A stretch of DNA of 58,248 nt from Chitinophagaceae bacterium. Lineage in GTDB: Bacteria > Bacteroidota > Bacteroidia > Chitinophagales > Chitinophagaceae. The notes beneath the pieces were generated by a model. It was not told the DNA's origin and ran no database searches. It worked only from the letters and a program-made list of their open reading frames with translations. This document shows, piece by piece, positions 9,432-18,166 of this stretch (its first letter is position 1; the number at the start of each line of letters is the position of its first letter). The stretch spans positions 1 to 58,248 of the forward strand of contig JAHEMN010000005.1 in assembly GCA_024643645.1 (NCBI GenBank), in the 5' to 3' direction. A program made the position numbers and the translations under genes.

Positions 9432-10331
9432 ATGGATACTTCAGAAAAGAAAAATACTTCAAAGGCTAATTGGGTAAAGTTACTGCTTAAAATTGCTGTT
9501 TCTGTGGCTTGTTTATGGTATGTTTTCTCAAAAATAAACTTCTCCGATGCAGTAGAAAGTATAAAACAAGCTAACCCACTTTGGCTTATTGCAGCCTTGT
9601 TAATTTATTCAGTTTCAAAATTTATCGGAGCTCAGCGCCTTTCAATCAATTTTAATAATATAGGTATTCACTTACCTCAAAAGCAAAATGTAAAACTGTA
9701 TTGGCTGGGAATGTTTTACAATCTTTTTCTACCAGGTGCAATAACAGGTGATGCTTATAAGGTGATCCTGCTTTCCAGGAAATATAAAACTTCCTATAAA
9801 AAAACTACTGCAGCCGTTATACTTGATCGATTCAGTGGTTTATTAGCCCTCGGTTTACTCGTCGCTATGTATAGTTTTTTTGCTATAAAAGAAACATGGA
9901 TTATATCAATTTTAGTAGTTGGATCATTAGCTGCGATTCCAATTTTATATTACTTCATCAAATTTTTATTCGCTGATTTTTTACCCGGCTTTTGGCCAAC
10001 TTTTATTTTAGGTGCTATAGTACAATTAACTATTCTGATTTGTGTATATTTTATAATAGCATCACTTAATATAAATGAAGACATAGCAATTCTGGTCTTC
10101 ATTTTTCTTGTTGCAGTCATTGTATCAGTTTTACCAATTTCAGTAGGCGGAGGATTAGGTGTAAGAGAATTTGCTATCATTGAAGGCGCCAAGTTTGCAG
10201 GATTGGGATTACAAGGCCAACATAATGCACTTATTCTAAGCTTACTTTTCTATCTAATAACCGTAATTTGTTCTTTGGCAGGAGTGATCTTTGTGATCAA
10301 CGATCCTTTCAAAATAAAAACAACATCTTAA
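9432..10331 (+). CDS. YbhN/LPG synthase-type integral membrane protein
   Basis: A hydrophobic protein of 299 residues from the ATG at 9432, with about eight membrane segments, resembling the transmembrane domain of lysylphosphatidylglycerol synthase (YbhN/AglD family). Typical features are LFLPGAITGDAYKVILLSRK near residues 93-112, the conserved DRFSGLLAL segment, and the PISVGGGLGVREFA motif. The cytoplasmic lysyl-transferase domain of MprF is absent, so lipid transport or flipping is more likely than lipid lysylation; the substrate is unknown. An upstream TTG at 9402 is a less likely start. The next gene follows after 8 bases, so they form an operon. Confidence 0.85.
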   Translation: MDTSEKKNTSKANWVKLLLKIAVSVACLWYVFSKINFSDAVESIKQANPLWLIAALLIYSVSKFIGAQRLSINFNNIGIHLPQKQNVKLYWLGMFYNLFLPGAITGDAYKVILLSRKYKTSYKKTTAAVILDRFSGLLALGLLVAMYSFFAIKETWIISILVVGSLAAIPILYYFIKFLFADFLPGFWPTFILGAIVQLTILICVYFIIASLNINEDIAILVFIFLVAVIVSVLPISVGGGLGVREFAIIEGAKFAGLGLQGQHNALILSLLFYLITVICSLAGVIFVINDPFKIKTTS

Positions 10332-10339
10332 ATCATTAT

Positions 10340-10978
10340 ATGACAAATGCGCTTATAAAAAGGAAAGTATTAAATACCGGAGCGTTATGTATCAGTTATT
10401 TAAAATTAATTCCAGATCTATTCAGACTTGGTAAAAACTCATTAGTTATTGATTGTGGTGCAAACGTTGGGCACATATCAAAACTCCTTGGATCTACAGG
10501 TGCAAAAATTATTTCGTTTGAACCTGACCCTTTAGCTTTTAAATATTTAACTAAAAGATGTGGACAAAAAAATAATATAACCCTTATTCAAAAAGGTGTT
10601 TGGGATAAAAATGCAATTATTGAATTATATACACATATAGATGCAACCGAAACTGATTCAAGTTACACAGTTGGATCTTCCATTAAATCAGATAAGATAA
10701 ATGTGAATATTAATAAAGTTCATAAAGCAGAAGTAATTGACCTGATACTTTTTATGCAAGAACAAAAACAAAGAATAAATCTGGTAAAAATGGACATTGA
10801 AGGAGCAGAAATAGAAATCCTTTATAAGATCCTTGAAACAGAAAGCTGGCACTTATTTGATCGAATGTATGTGGAAACACATGAAACAAAGATTCATTCA
10901 CATGTTAAAGAACTGGATAATATTAAAAAGTTGATTAAGCAAAAAGGTATTAAGAATATAAAACTTAACTGGATCTAA
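10340..10978 (+). CDS. FkbM family SAM-dependent methyltransferase
   Basis: The 212-residue product begins MTNALIKRKV at an ATG eight bases after the upstream stop. It contains the SAM-binding motif VIDCGANVGHIS (about residues 36-47), the acidic SFEPDPLAFKYL strand end, and the FkbM motif LVKMDIEGAEIEIL near residues 151-164. FkbM enzymes methylate sugar or polyketide hydroxyls. Pairing with a YbhN-like membrane protein suggests a role in envelope lipid or glycan modification, but that is inference. An in-frame TTG start at 10268 would lie inside the previous gene and was rejected. Confidence 0.87.
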   Translation: MTNALIKRKVLNTGALCISYLKLIPDLFRLGKNSLVIDCGANVGHISKLLGSTGAKIISFEPDPLAFKYLTKRCGQKNNITLIQKGVWDKNAIIELYTHIDATETDSSYTVGSSIKSDKINVNINKVHKAEVIDLILFMQEQKQRINLVKMDIEGAEIEILYKILETESWHLFDRMYVETHETKIHSHVKELDNIKKLIKQKGIKNIKLNWI

Positions 10979-10980
10979 AA

Positions 10981-11012
10981 ATAAGGACTCTATATCGAGT
11001 CCTTATTTTTTT
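10981..11012 (+). terminator. intrinsic terminator of the YbhN-FkbM pair
   Basis: A perfect 10-bp stem, ATAAGGACTC (10981-10990) with GAGTCCTTAT (10997-11006), has a 6-base loop and is followed by a run of seven T. It begins three bases after the FkbM stop codon. Confidence 0.9.
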
Positions 11013-11118
11013 AATCTTTTGTTTTTCATTGATGCATAATGTTGCTTAGGATTCCTAAAACGAGTTTTTTAAAAACTCAATTATTGAACAAATAAAATGC
11101 CAGAAAAACTATTTTGCC

Positions 11119-11158
11119 AAAAAAAAAATCCCATGAATTTTACAACTTCATGGGATTT
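11119..11158 (-). terminator. fusA intrinsic terminator
   Basis: A perfect 12-bp stem with arms 11126-11137 and 11147-11158 (AAATCCCATGAA) has a 9-base loop; on the minus strand it runs into ten T. It lies 23 bases after the fusA stop, so fusA transcription ends here and does not run into the ribosomal operon. Confidence 0.9.
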
Positions 11159-11180
11159 CTATATTTAAGTCAATAATGTT

Positions 11181-13325
11181 TTATGCACTCACTTTACCTT
11201 TCACCTTTGCAATAACTTCCTCAGCAATATTGTTTGGTGCCGGGTTATAATGAGAGAATTCCATTGTAGATGAAGCACGGCCCGAACTCAAAGAACGTAG
11301 TTGAGTTACATAACCAAACATTTCACTCAATGGAACTTTTGCTTTAATTACTTCTGCACCAGCACGGGTATCCATACCTTCTAACATACCACGACGACGG
11401 TTAAGGTCTCCGGTAACATCACCCATATACAAAGCAGGAGTAATTACTTCTACCCGCATGATTGGCTCCAGTAAAACCGGTTTAGCTTTTCTGGCGGCTT
11501 CACGGAATCCTTGCTTAGCACATAATTCAAACGACATTGAGTCAGAGTCAACAGCGTGGAAACTACCATCAAATACACGGATCTTCATATTGTCTACTGG
11601 ATAGCTGGCCAATACTCCTGTTGTCATTGATTGTTCAAAACCTTTTTGAATTGCAGGAACAAATTCACGGGGAATAGATCCTCCAAAAAGATCATTGACA
11701 AACTGATAATGCTTATCTGGGTTTTCTGCTTTCCAATCTGCATCAACAGGACCAAGACTAAATTGTATATCCGCAAACTTACCACGACCACCCGTTTGCT
11801 TTTTCAAAGTTTCACGGTGTTCTATTGTTGACTGGAAAGCTTCTTTATAAGCAACCTGTGGTGCACCCTGATTAACTTCAACTTTAAACTCACGACGCAT
11901 ACGATCAATGATGATCTCCAGGTGTAATTCACCCATTCCACGTAAAATGGTTTGACCAGTTTCCTCATCGGTATTAACACGAAGTGTAGGATCTTCTTCA
12001 ACAAGTTTAGCGATTGCCATACCCATTTTATCTACGTCAGCCTGTGTTTTTGGTTCTACAGCCACAGCAATTACCGGTTCTGGAATAAACATATTCTCTA
12101 ATGTGATCGGATGATTCTCATCACACAAAGTATCTCCTGTTTTAATCTCTTTAAAACCAACAGCAGCTCCAATATCACCTGCTTCAATAAAATCAATAGG
12201 ATTTTGCTTATTTGCAAACATCTTCATGATACGACTGATCCTTTCTTTTTTACCGCTTCTTACATTCAATACATAAGAACCTGCATCAAGATGGCCAGAA
12301 TAGCACCTGAAGAATGCTAATCTTCCAACAAAAGGATCTGTCATGATCTTAAATGCCAAAGCAGCAAATGGTGCTTTTGGATCTGGTTTACGAGTGATCT
12401 GTTCTCCGGAATCCGGATGAGTACCAACTGTATCCGGAATATCAAGCGGAGAAGGTAAATAACGACAAACTGCATCCAAAGCAGTTTGAACTCCTTTATT
12501 TTTAAATGAAGATCCACACATCATCGGTACAATACTTAAATCAACCGTTGCTTTACGGATAGCTTCGTGAATCTCATCTTCAGAAATTGAATCAGGATTA
12601 TCGAAGAATTTCTCCATTAAATTATCATCATATTCAGCTACTGCTTCTACCAGGTTAGCTCTCCATTCTTTTGCCTCTTCCAACATATCAGCAGGGATTT
12701 CAATTTCATCAAAAGTCATACCCTCTGTTTCCATATGCCAGATGATCCCCTTCATTTTAATAAGGTCAACTACCCCTTTAAAATCATCCTCAGCACCAAT
12801 TGGTAATTGAAGCGGAACAGCTTTAGTTCCTAACATATCTTTTACCTGCTTAACAACCATCAGGAAGTCAGCTCCGGCACGGTCCATTTTATTTACAAAA
12901 CCAATACGGGGAACACCATAACGATTAGCCTGGCGCCAAACTGTTTCTGATTGTGGCTCTACACCATCAACAGCAGAAAACAATGCAATCAAACCATCTA
13001 AAACCCTCATTGAACGTTCTACCTCAACGGTAAAGTCAACGTGACCGGGAGTATCAATGATATTAAAAGAGTAAGGTTTAGTATCAGCAGTTGCTTTGCC
13101 TTTATCTGTTGGGAAATTCCACAAACAACTTACAGCAGCAGAAGTAATTGTAATACCTCTTTCTTTCTCTTGTTCCATCCAGTCAGTAGTAGCGGCACCA
13201 TCATGTACTTCACCAATACGGTGAATCATACCTGTATACCTTAAGATACGTTCTGTTGTAGTCGTTTTTCCGGCATCGATATGAGCCGCAATACCAAAGT
13301 TTCTTTGAAATTTTAAGTCTGCCAT
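11181..13325 (-). CDS. fusA: elongation factor G
   Basis: The 714-residue GTPase catalyses ribosomal translocation. The G1 motif AHIDAGKTT is at residues 14-22, G3 DTPGH at 91-95 and G4 NKMD at 145-148; the downstream EF-G domains II-V are present, including the domain IV region with the conserved GSFHAVDSD loop. Full-length for the family. Unlike the usual arrangement, no rpsG lies upstream and two plus-strand genes separate it from rpsJ. It has its own -7 promoter element and terminator, so it is probably a single-gene transcript. Confidence 0.98.
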   Translation of the reverse strand: MADLKFQRNFGIAAHIDAGKTTTTERILRYTGMIHRIGEVHDGAATTDWMEQEKERGITITSAAVSCLWNFPTDKGKATADTKPYSFNIIDTPGHVDFTVEVERSMRVLDGLIALFSAVDGVEPQSETVWRQANRYGVPRIGFVNKMDRAGADFLMVVKQVKDMLGTKAVPLQLPIGAEDDFKGVVDLIKMKGIIWHMETEGMTFDEIEIPADMLEEAKEWRANLVEAVAEYDDNLMEKFFDNPDSISEDEIHEAIRKATVDLSIVPMMCGSSFKNKGVQTALDAVCRYLPSPLDIPDTVGTHPDSGEQITRKPDPKAPFAALAFKIMTDPFVGRLAFFRCYSGHLDAGSYVLNVRSGKKERISRIMKMFANKQNPIDFIEAGDIGAAVGFKEIKTGDTLCDENHPITLENMFIPEPVIAVAVEPKTQADVDKMGMAIAKLVEEDPTLRVNTDEETGQTILRGMGELHLEIIIDRMRREFKVEVNQGAPQVAYKEAFQSTIEHRETLKKQTGGRGKFADIQFSLGPVDADWKAENPDKHYQFVNDLFGGSIPREFVPAIQKGFEQSMTTGVLASYPVDNMKIRVFDGSFHAVDSDSMSFELCAKQGFREAARKAKPVLLEPIMRVEVITPALYMGDVTGDLNRRRGMLEGMDTRAGAEVIKAKVPLSEMFGYVTQLRSLSSGRASSTMEFSHYNPAPNNIAEEVIAKVKGKVSA

Positions 13326-13387
13326 GACTGCTTTATTTTCAGTTGTTTAATACTAATTAATAATAAAACCTAACGGTTTTGGAGGCG

Positions 13388-13395
13388 CAAAGGTA
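13388..13395 (-). promoter_or_regulatory. fusA promoter, -7 element
   Basis: TACCTTTG on the minus strand (13395-13388) matches the Bacteroidota -7 consensus 62 bases before the fusA start. No TTTG occurs at the standard 19-21 base spacing, so the -33 half is weak or absent. Confidence 0.55.
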
Positions 13396-13475
13396 GGGAA
13401 TATTGATGGATTATTTTAGACTTACAAATTCTTTGGGGTCTGTGTGGATAAAATAAACTGTGCTTATATGATATG

Positions 13476-13508
13476 AAAAAAAATGTCCCGGATAGCTCCG
13501 GGACATTT
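13476..13508 (-). terminator. terminator of the OmpA-like gene
   Basis: A perfect 12-bp stem with arms 13481-13492 and 13497-13508 (AAATGTCCCGGA) has a 4-base loop and on the minus strand is followed by a T-run. It lies 24 bases after the stop of the OmpA-like gene. Confidence 0.92.
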
Positions 13509-13531
13509 CATTATTATTATCAATTTTTAAA

Positions 13532-14872
13532 TTATTTGTAATAACTCAACGTTAATTCTGAACGACGGTTTTGCTGACGACCAGCTGCAGTTTTATTGTC
13601 TGCAATTGGCATAGTTTCTCCAAAACCTTTTGAAGTAATGCGGCTTTCATCAATTCCTTTACTTACAATATAGTTTTTAACAGAAGCAGCACGGTTTTCA
13701 CTCAATGTCTGATTCAATTCATCACTACCCTGGCTATCTGTATGTCCTTCGATATAAAGTAACATTTCAGGATTTGATTGCATAATTGCTACAACATCAT
13801 TCAATCCTTTATATGACTTTGTCTGAAGTTTTGCACTTCCTGTAACAAACAAGATATTCTTAGCAGCAACTTCGACTTTCTTTTTATCTTCTGCTTTAAT
13901 TTCAGGGCAACCGAAATTAGCAACGGTTCCTTTCAATTTTGGACACTTATCTTCTTCGTCATTAACTCCATCTCCATCAGTATCCGGTATAGGACAGCCC
14001 TGATAACGGGCAAGACCAGGAACAGTAGGACACTTATCTTCTTCATCATTGATACCATCACCATCAGTATCAGGTATAGGGCAACCCTGATAACGGGCAA
14101 GACCAGGAACTGTTGGACATTTGTCTTCTTCATCATTGATACCATCTTTATCAGTATCTGGAATAGGACAACCCTGATATTTTGCCAATCCTTTCACAGT
14201 TGGACATTTATCTTCAGTATCAATGATACCGTCACCGTCAGTATCTACTGGTGGCGGAGGAGGAGGCGGCGCAATAACAACGGGTTCTTTTTTCTTACCA
14301 ATACTTCCAGCTATCCCAATACTATGTTGTAAATGATAATTGGCAGTTTCGAGTGTAAGTGGAACTCTATAAGTTGATGTTATGAAAAGATGTGTTTCAT
14401 CAAAAACATTCACTTTAAGTCCTAAACCTAATGGCATAAAAGCTCCATAATAAGACTGATATTTATGTCCGCCAATGCCAAAAGAAATATAAGGTTGAAC
14501 AATATATTCTTCGGAGGTCATTTTAAGGTTTACGGAAGCATTGGCTTCAACTAACAGTTTATCACTAGAAAATGATTTGTTAGGCATTGGATACTTAATA
14601 AAAGAACCTCCAAGAGTTGCTGCAAAATCAACATGCTTCCTCAACCCTTTAAAATAATTGATCGCAATACCCGGAGACATCTCATTAAATTTAGCCATCG
14701 ATTTATTGCTAAGAACTTGTGATAAAGATGTAGAACGAATACGATCTGGAGATTTAAAATCATTAGTAAAGAAACTGATGCCTAATAATTTTGGCAGCGT
14801 TTCATCTTTTTGAGCATAACCAGATGGTAACAAAAGGTACAGGGCAAATAACAAGATTAATATCTTCTTCAT
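13532..14872 (-). CDS. OmpA-family outer membrane protein with thrombospondin type 3 repeats
   Basis: The 446-residue product starts at the ATG at 14870-14872 with a signal peptide (MKKILILLFALYLLLPSGYA). An N-terminal domain of about 200 residues, probably a beta-barrel, is followed by a proline run, four calcium-binding thrombospondin type 3 repeats (DTDGDGI.DTEDKCP) and a C-terminal OmpA domain with GHTDSQGSDELNQTLSENRA that binds peptidoglycan. It likely ties the outer membrane to the cell wall. An ATG at 14962 would add 30 residues ahead of the signal peptide and lies upstream of the likely promoter (-7 TATTTTTG at 14908-14901), so it was rejected. Confidence 0.92.
   Translation of the reverse strand: MKKILILLFALYLLLPSGYAQKDETLPKLLGISFFTNDFKSPDRIRSTSLSQVLSNKSMAKFNEMSPGIAINYFKGLRKHVDFAATLGGSFIKYPMPNKSFSSDKLLVEANASVNLKMTSEEYIVQPYISFGIGGHKYQSYYGAFMPLGLGLKVNVFDETHLFITSTYRVPLTLETANYHLQHSIGIAGSIGKKKEPVVIAPPPPPPPVDTDGDGIIDTEDKCPTVKGLAKYQGCPIPDTDKDGINDEEDKCPTVPGLARYQGCPIPDTDGDGINDEEDKCPTVPGLARYQGCPIPDTDGDGVNDEEDKCPKLKGTVANFGCPEIKAEDKKKVEVAAKNILFVTGSAKLQTKSYKGLNDVVAIMQSNPEMLLYIEGHTDSQGSDELNQTLSENRAASVKNYIVSKGIDESRITSKGFGETMPIADNKTAAGRQQNRRSELTLSYYK
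13940..14250 (-). repeat. tandem 87-base repeats encoding calcium-binding linker
   Basis: Four consecutive copies of a 29-codon unit (core IPDTDGDGINDEEDKCP then TVPGLARYQGC) lie within the OmpA-like gene. The middle copies are nearly identical in DNA, whereas the first and last have drifted, indicating recent duplication or gene conversion of the inner units. Confidence 0.85.
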
Positions 14873-14900
14873 AAAGAGATAGTTTGGTTTTAAAACTGGA

Positions 14901-14931
14901 CAAAAATAGCAGCTAAGTTTAATATCAGAAA
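14901..14931 (-). promoter_or_regulatory. promoter of the OmpA-like gene
   Basis: TATTTTTG at 14908-14901 on the minus strand matches the -7 consensus; TTTC at 14931-14928, 19 bases away, is a 3 of 4 match to the -33 element. The transcript would start about 26-32 bases before the chosen start codon. Confidence 0.6.
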
Positions 14932-15018
14932 ATAAATTATTAAATGGGGATAATATCTGCATTTTGACATATCAACCGGGAAAAAATAAGGAAATAATTG
15001 ACCTTTGTCAGACCTTAC

Positions 15019-16713
15019 TTATTTAGCAGCAAAATACTTTTCCCTTAACATCTTATCATCTCCATATATATCATTAAAAAACAGGATATTCCCGTTTTTA
15101 CCTTCACAGGTAATATTCCGTATAAAAAGAGGCATTTTATTCTTAAAAGATATATTCCTTTTTTGCTTTTTTGCAAGCCAGGTCTTAATTGAGTCGGTTA
15201 GTGAATAGCTATTATTTTTACTACTTATGCTATCATTACGCAATAAATAAAAAGCTAATTCCTGCCATTGCTGTACCCTTACACAACCATGGCTTAAAGA
15301 TCTCATTGCATTTGAAAAAAGATATCGTTGGTTTGTGTCATGTAAGTAGACTGAGTATTTATTATCAAAGTAAAACTTCATAATTCCTAAAGAATTTGCA
15401 TCTCCGCTACCCTGTACAATTTTATATGGAATGTTCTTTGAATATTTCGACCAATCGACAGAATAAGGGTCTATTTCATTTCCATTATAATCCCAAAGAC
15501 TAAATCCTTTACGAGCCAGGTAACCTGGGTTTTTCTTAACTGCAGGTAAAATCTCTTTTCCAACAATACTTGCAGGTGGAACCCATTGAGGATAAGTTAT
15601 AACTACAGAAACAGCACTATTCAACATTGGAGTTCTTGTCTTAGGTTTACCTGAAATAACTTTTGATGATAATTTCACTTTTTCGTCTTCGATTACTTTC
15701 AAATAATTTGCTGATGTATTTACCCAGATATATTTATCAGGCATTTCTTCCGGGAGTAGTTTATACTTATCTAAACTTATAGCTATACGAATAAATTTCT
15801 CCTTATCATTTTCATTCAACATTCTAATTGTTTCTGACCCCACTCTGCCATCAATTATTATTCCTTTATCTTTTTGAAAAAGTTTGACTGCATTTGATAA
15901 CTGAGTTGAATCAGCCGCTGTACTATCAAAACCTATATAACCACCTTCATATAATCGCTTCTGCAATGCTTCCTCAAATTTTTGGATATTCGCAATTGGA
16001 TATGGAACGATTGTATATTCCCTGTAATCTGCCTTTTCTAAAAAACTTTTAATCCCTTCTTTTAATAAAGCATATTCCGGTTGTTTAGGTTCAAGCGAAT
16101 GAATTACTATAGACAACCCATTATTTAATACATCTTTTAATTTTTGTTGATAAAACTGATCAGAAAGTGTCGAATCTTTGCGAAGGGAAACACTATCATC
16201 CGGAAGCCTGCCAAGTTTTACATCTTTTACGATCTGTATAAACGCATCAGTCATCAATATATCTGCCTTTGCCCATAATGAAGCGTCTTTTTTATCCATT
16301 TCACTAAGGCTATCAGCAATAAATCTATTTCTGATCGAATTTATTTTTTCAATATGGTAATCTTCAGGAAATAAACCATACAGCTTAGCTTGTTTAATAA
16401 AATTAAACAAAGAATCTCCGGCTGAGAGCCATTGTTCTTTATCACACCAATTAGCAGTGTACCCATTTTGAGAGTATAAGAAACGGGTTATATCTTTTTG
16501 ATTCAACTGAAATGAAGAATCATTCAGAAAGACTTGCGTTGAAGATTTATTTTGAAAAAAACTTTTAATCAAACCTTTAGTTTTTTCGCTAAGCTCCAAA
16601 GGCGTTTCAGAGAAGTGTTCACTTTTCTTTTCTTTACTCTTACATGAAAGTAAAAAAAACAAACATAAATAAGAAGCGACTTTTATAGGGTACATTAGTT
16701 TTCTAATATTCAT
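15019..16713 (-). CDS. lipoprotein L,D-transpeptidase (YcbB/LdtD-like)
   Basis: The 564-residue product starts at the ATG at 16711-16713. Its signal peptide ends in a lipobox (FFLLSC, Cys about residue 24), so it is a predicted lipoprotein. A peptidoglycan-binding domain 1 lies near residues 275-320 (AVKLFQKDKGIIIDGRVGSET), followed by the YkuD catalytic domain with the SHGCVRV motif (catalytic Cys about residue 477). The arrangement matches the long YcbB class that makes 3-3 peptidoglycan cross-links. The further upstream in-frame start at 16749 is a TTG and is unlikely. Confidence 0.9.
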   Translation of the reverse strand: MNIRKLMYPIKVASYLCLFFLLSCKSKEKKSEHFSETPLELSEKTKGLIKSFFQNKSSTQVFLNDSSFQLNQKDITRFLYSQNGYTANWCDKEQWLSAGDSLFNFIKQAKLYGLFPEDYHIEKINSIRNRFIADSLSEMDKKDASLWAKADILMTDAFIQIVKDVKLGRLPDDSVSLRKDSTLSDQFYQQKLKDVLNNGLSIVIHSLEPKQPEYALLKEGIKSFLEKADYREYTIVPYPIANIQKFEEALQKRLYEGGYIGFDSTAADSTQLSNAVKLFQKDKGIIIDGRVGSETIRMLNENDKEKFIRIAISLDKYKLLPEEMPDKYIWVNTSANYLKVIEDEKVKLSSKVISGKPKTRTPMLNSAVSVVITYPQWVPPASIVGKEILPAVKKNPGYLARKGFSLWDYNGNEIDPYSVDWSKYSKNIPYKIVQGSGDANSLGIMKFYFDNKYSVYLHDTNQRYLFSNAMRSLSHGCVRVQQWQELAFYLLRNDSISSKNNSYSLTDSIKTWLAKKQKRNISFKNKMPLFIRNITCEGKNGNILFFNDIYGDDKMLREKYFAAK

Positions 16714-16874
16714 AATATCAGTAAAATGAATAATAAATGAATTAGCCAATATGAAAAATATTTATTTCAGAATTGAATACTAATATATGTAAGTTTTATT
16801 GAAAGAATTGATAAGTAATACTCAACTTCTTAACATCGAAAAATAATCATCAGTCAAATAAAAAAAGGAAAGAA

Positions 16875-17174
16875 TTATAACGCAATTACATCAATAACTG
16901 CATCAATATTAATAGGTCCATAAATATGAGGAAAAGTATCAGCTGTTGATTTAGACCAATCAAATACATATTTACTTGTCAGATTATCTGTCTCAATGAC
17001 AAGTTTTACAAGGTTTCCCTTTTCATTAAAGTATCTCTCCAATACACCAGCAACCTGATGTTCCTGAGAGCAATGAATAAAACCCTCTGCTTGTAAAGAA
17101 GGATGGTAATATAAACCCTTTTGTTTAGCTGCTTCCCAATCTTCAAGTGTAGTTACATGATAAATAACCGGCAT
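16875..17174 (-). CDS. DUF952 family protein
   Basis: A 99-residue protein beginning MPVIYHVTTLEDWEAAKQKG, with the family's GFIHCSQEHQV segment near residues 31-41 and a C-terminal FPHIYGPINIDAVIDV. The biochemical function of DUF952 is not established as far as I know; the fold resembles ADP-ribosyltransferase-like proteins in some annotations, which I cannot test here. Its ATG overlaps the aroC stop by one base, so it is probably translated by coupling and is the last gene of the aromatic operon. No clear terminator follows. Confidence 0.85.
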   Translation of the reverse strand: MPVIYHVTTLEDWEAAKQKGLYYHPSLQAEGFIHCSQEHQVAGVLERYFNEKGNLVKLVIETDNLTSKYVFDWSKSTADTFPHIYGPINIDAVIDVIAL

Positions 17175-18166
17175 TATAAAACTTTTTTAATTTGTTGTTC
17201 TAATAACATAAAGTCAGCTATTACAATTGCAGTAGCTGCTTCCACTATTACTGGAGCACGGAGTGCTACACAAAGATCATGTCTTCCTTTTATTGAAAAA
17301 TCTTCTGTAATACCTGTGTCCCAATTCAAGCTATTCTGTTCTTTTGGTGTTGATGAAGTTGGCTTCACAGCAATTCGAAACACAATTTCATTTCCATTAC
17401 TGATACCTCCAACAACTCCACCGGCATGATTTGTTTTAGTTTCACCCTCCATATTCTTAATAGTATCATTATGCTGACTACCAAACATTTTTGCTGCAGC
17501 AAAACCGGTACCGAATTCAACACCTCTTACAGCAGGAATAGAAAACAGTATTTGTGATAATACCGATTCAACTGAATCGAAATAAGGTTCTCCAAGACCT
17601 GCCCGCAATCCATTCACCCGACACTCAATTATTCCACCAACAGAATCTTTTGCGTCAATAGCTTTTTGTAACCCTTTCTCAATATCGCTTTCCCCTCCCA
17701 CTTCAATTACTTCTGCTTTAATAGTTACATCTTTCATCAGCATTTTTGCAATGGCACCAGCGGCTACAATCCCAGCAGTTAATCTTGCACTGAAATGACC
17801 CCCACCCCGATAATCTTCATTGCCTCCGAATTTCTGATGAGCCACCCAATCTGCATGCCCCGGCCTTGGAATACTTCTTTGCTTTGTATAATCTTCGCTA
17901 CGGATATTCTTATTCTCGAATAAAATTGTGATCGGAAAACCGGTTGTTTTTCCATTAAATACACCGCTTTTAAAAATGGGAAAGTCTTCTTCCTGTCTTG
18001 GTGTTGTACCTTTTTGTTTGCCACCTTTTCTTCGCTCCAGATCAGGCAATAGATCTTCCGGTGATAAAACTAAACCTGCCGGACAACCGTCAACAGTAAT
18101 CCCAACACATTCGCCATGTGATTCTCCAAAAATTGAAATACGAAATATGCGGCCGAAACTATTCAT
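17174..18166 (-). CDS. aroC: chorismate synthase
   Basis: The 330-residue enzyme converts 5-enolpyruvylshikimate-3-phosphate to chorismate with reduced FMN. Signatures are the N-terminal GESHGECVG (residues 14-22, with the conserved His17), the RPGHADW segment, the YRGGGHFSAR segment near 120-129, and the GRHDLCVALRAPVIVEA ending. At 330 residues it is shorter than the common 350-390 but has the core motifs. It overlaps aroA by 8 bases and the DUF952 gene by one. Confidence 0.97.
   Translation of the reverse strand: MNSFGRIFRISIFGESHGECVGITVDGCPAGLVLSPEDLLPDLERRKGGKQKGTTPRQEEDFPIFKSGVFNGKTTGFPITILFENKNIRSEDYTKQRSIPRPGHADWVAHQKFGGNEDYRGGGHFSARLTAGIVAAGAIAKMLMKDVTIKAEVIEVGGESDIEKGLQKAIDAKDSVGGIIECRVNGLRAGLGEPYFDSVESVLSQILFSIPAVRGVEFGTGFAAAKMFGSQHNDTIKNMEGETKTNHAGGVVGGISNGNEIVFRIAVKPTSSTPKEQNSLNWDTGITEDFSIKGRHDLCVALRAPVIVEAATAIVIADFMLLEQQIKKVL

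Noticed and set aside
13940-14250. Regular repeats that might look like a CRISPR array.
   Set aside because: The repeats lie in frame within the OmpA-like gene and encode calcium-binding motifs with no spacers.
14873-14962. A longer start for the OmpA-like protein at 14962.
   Set aside because: It puts 30 polar residues ahead of a clean signal peptide and lies upstream of the promoter.
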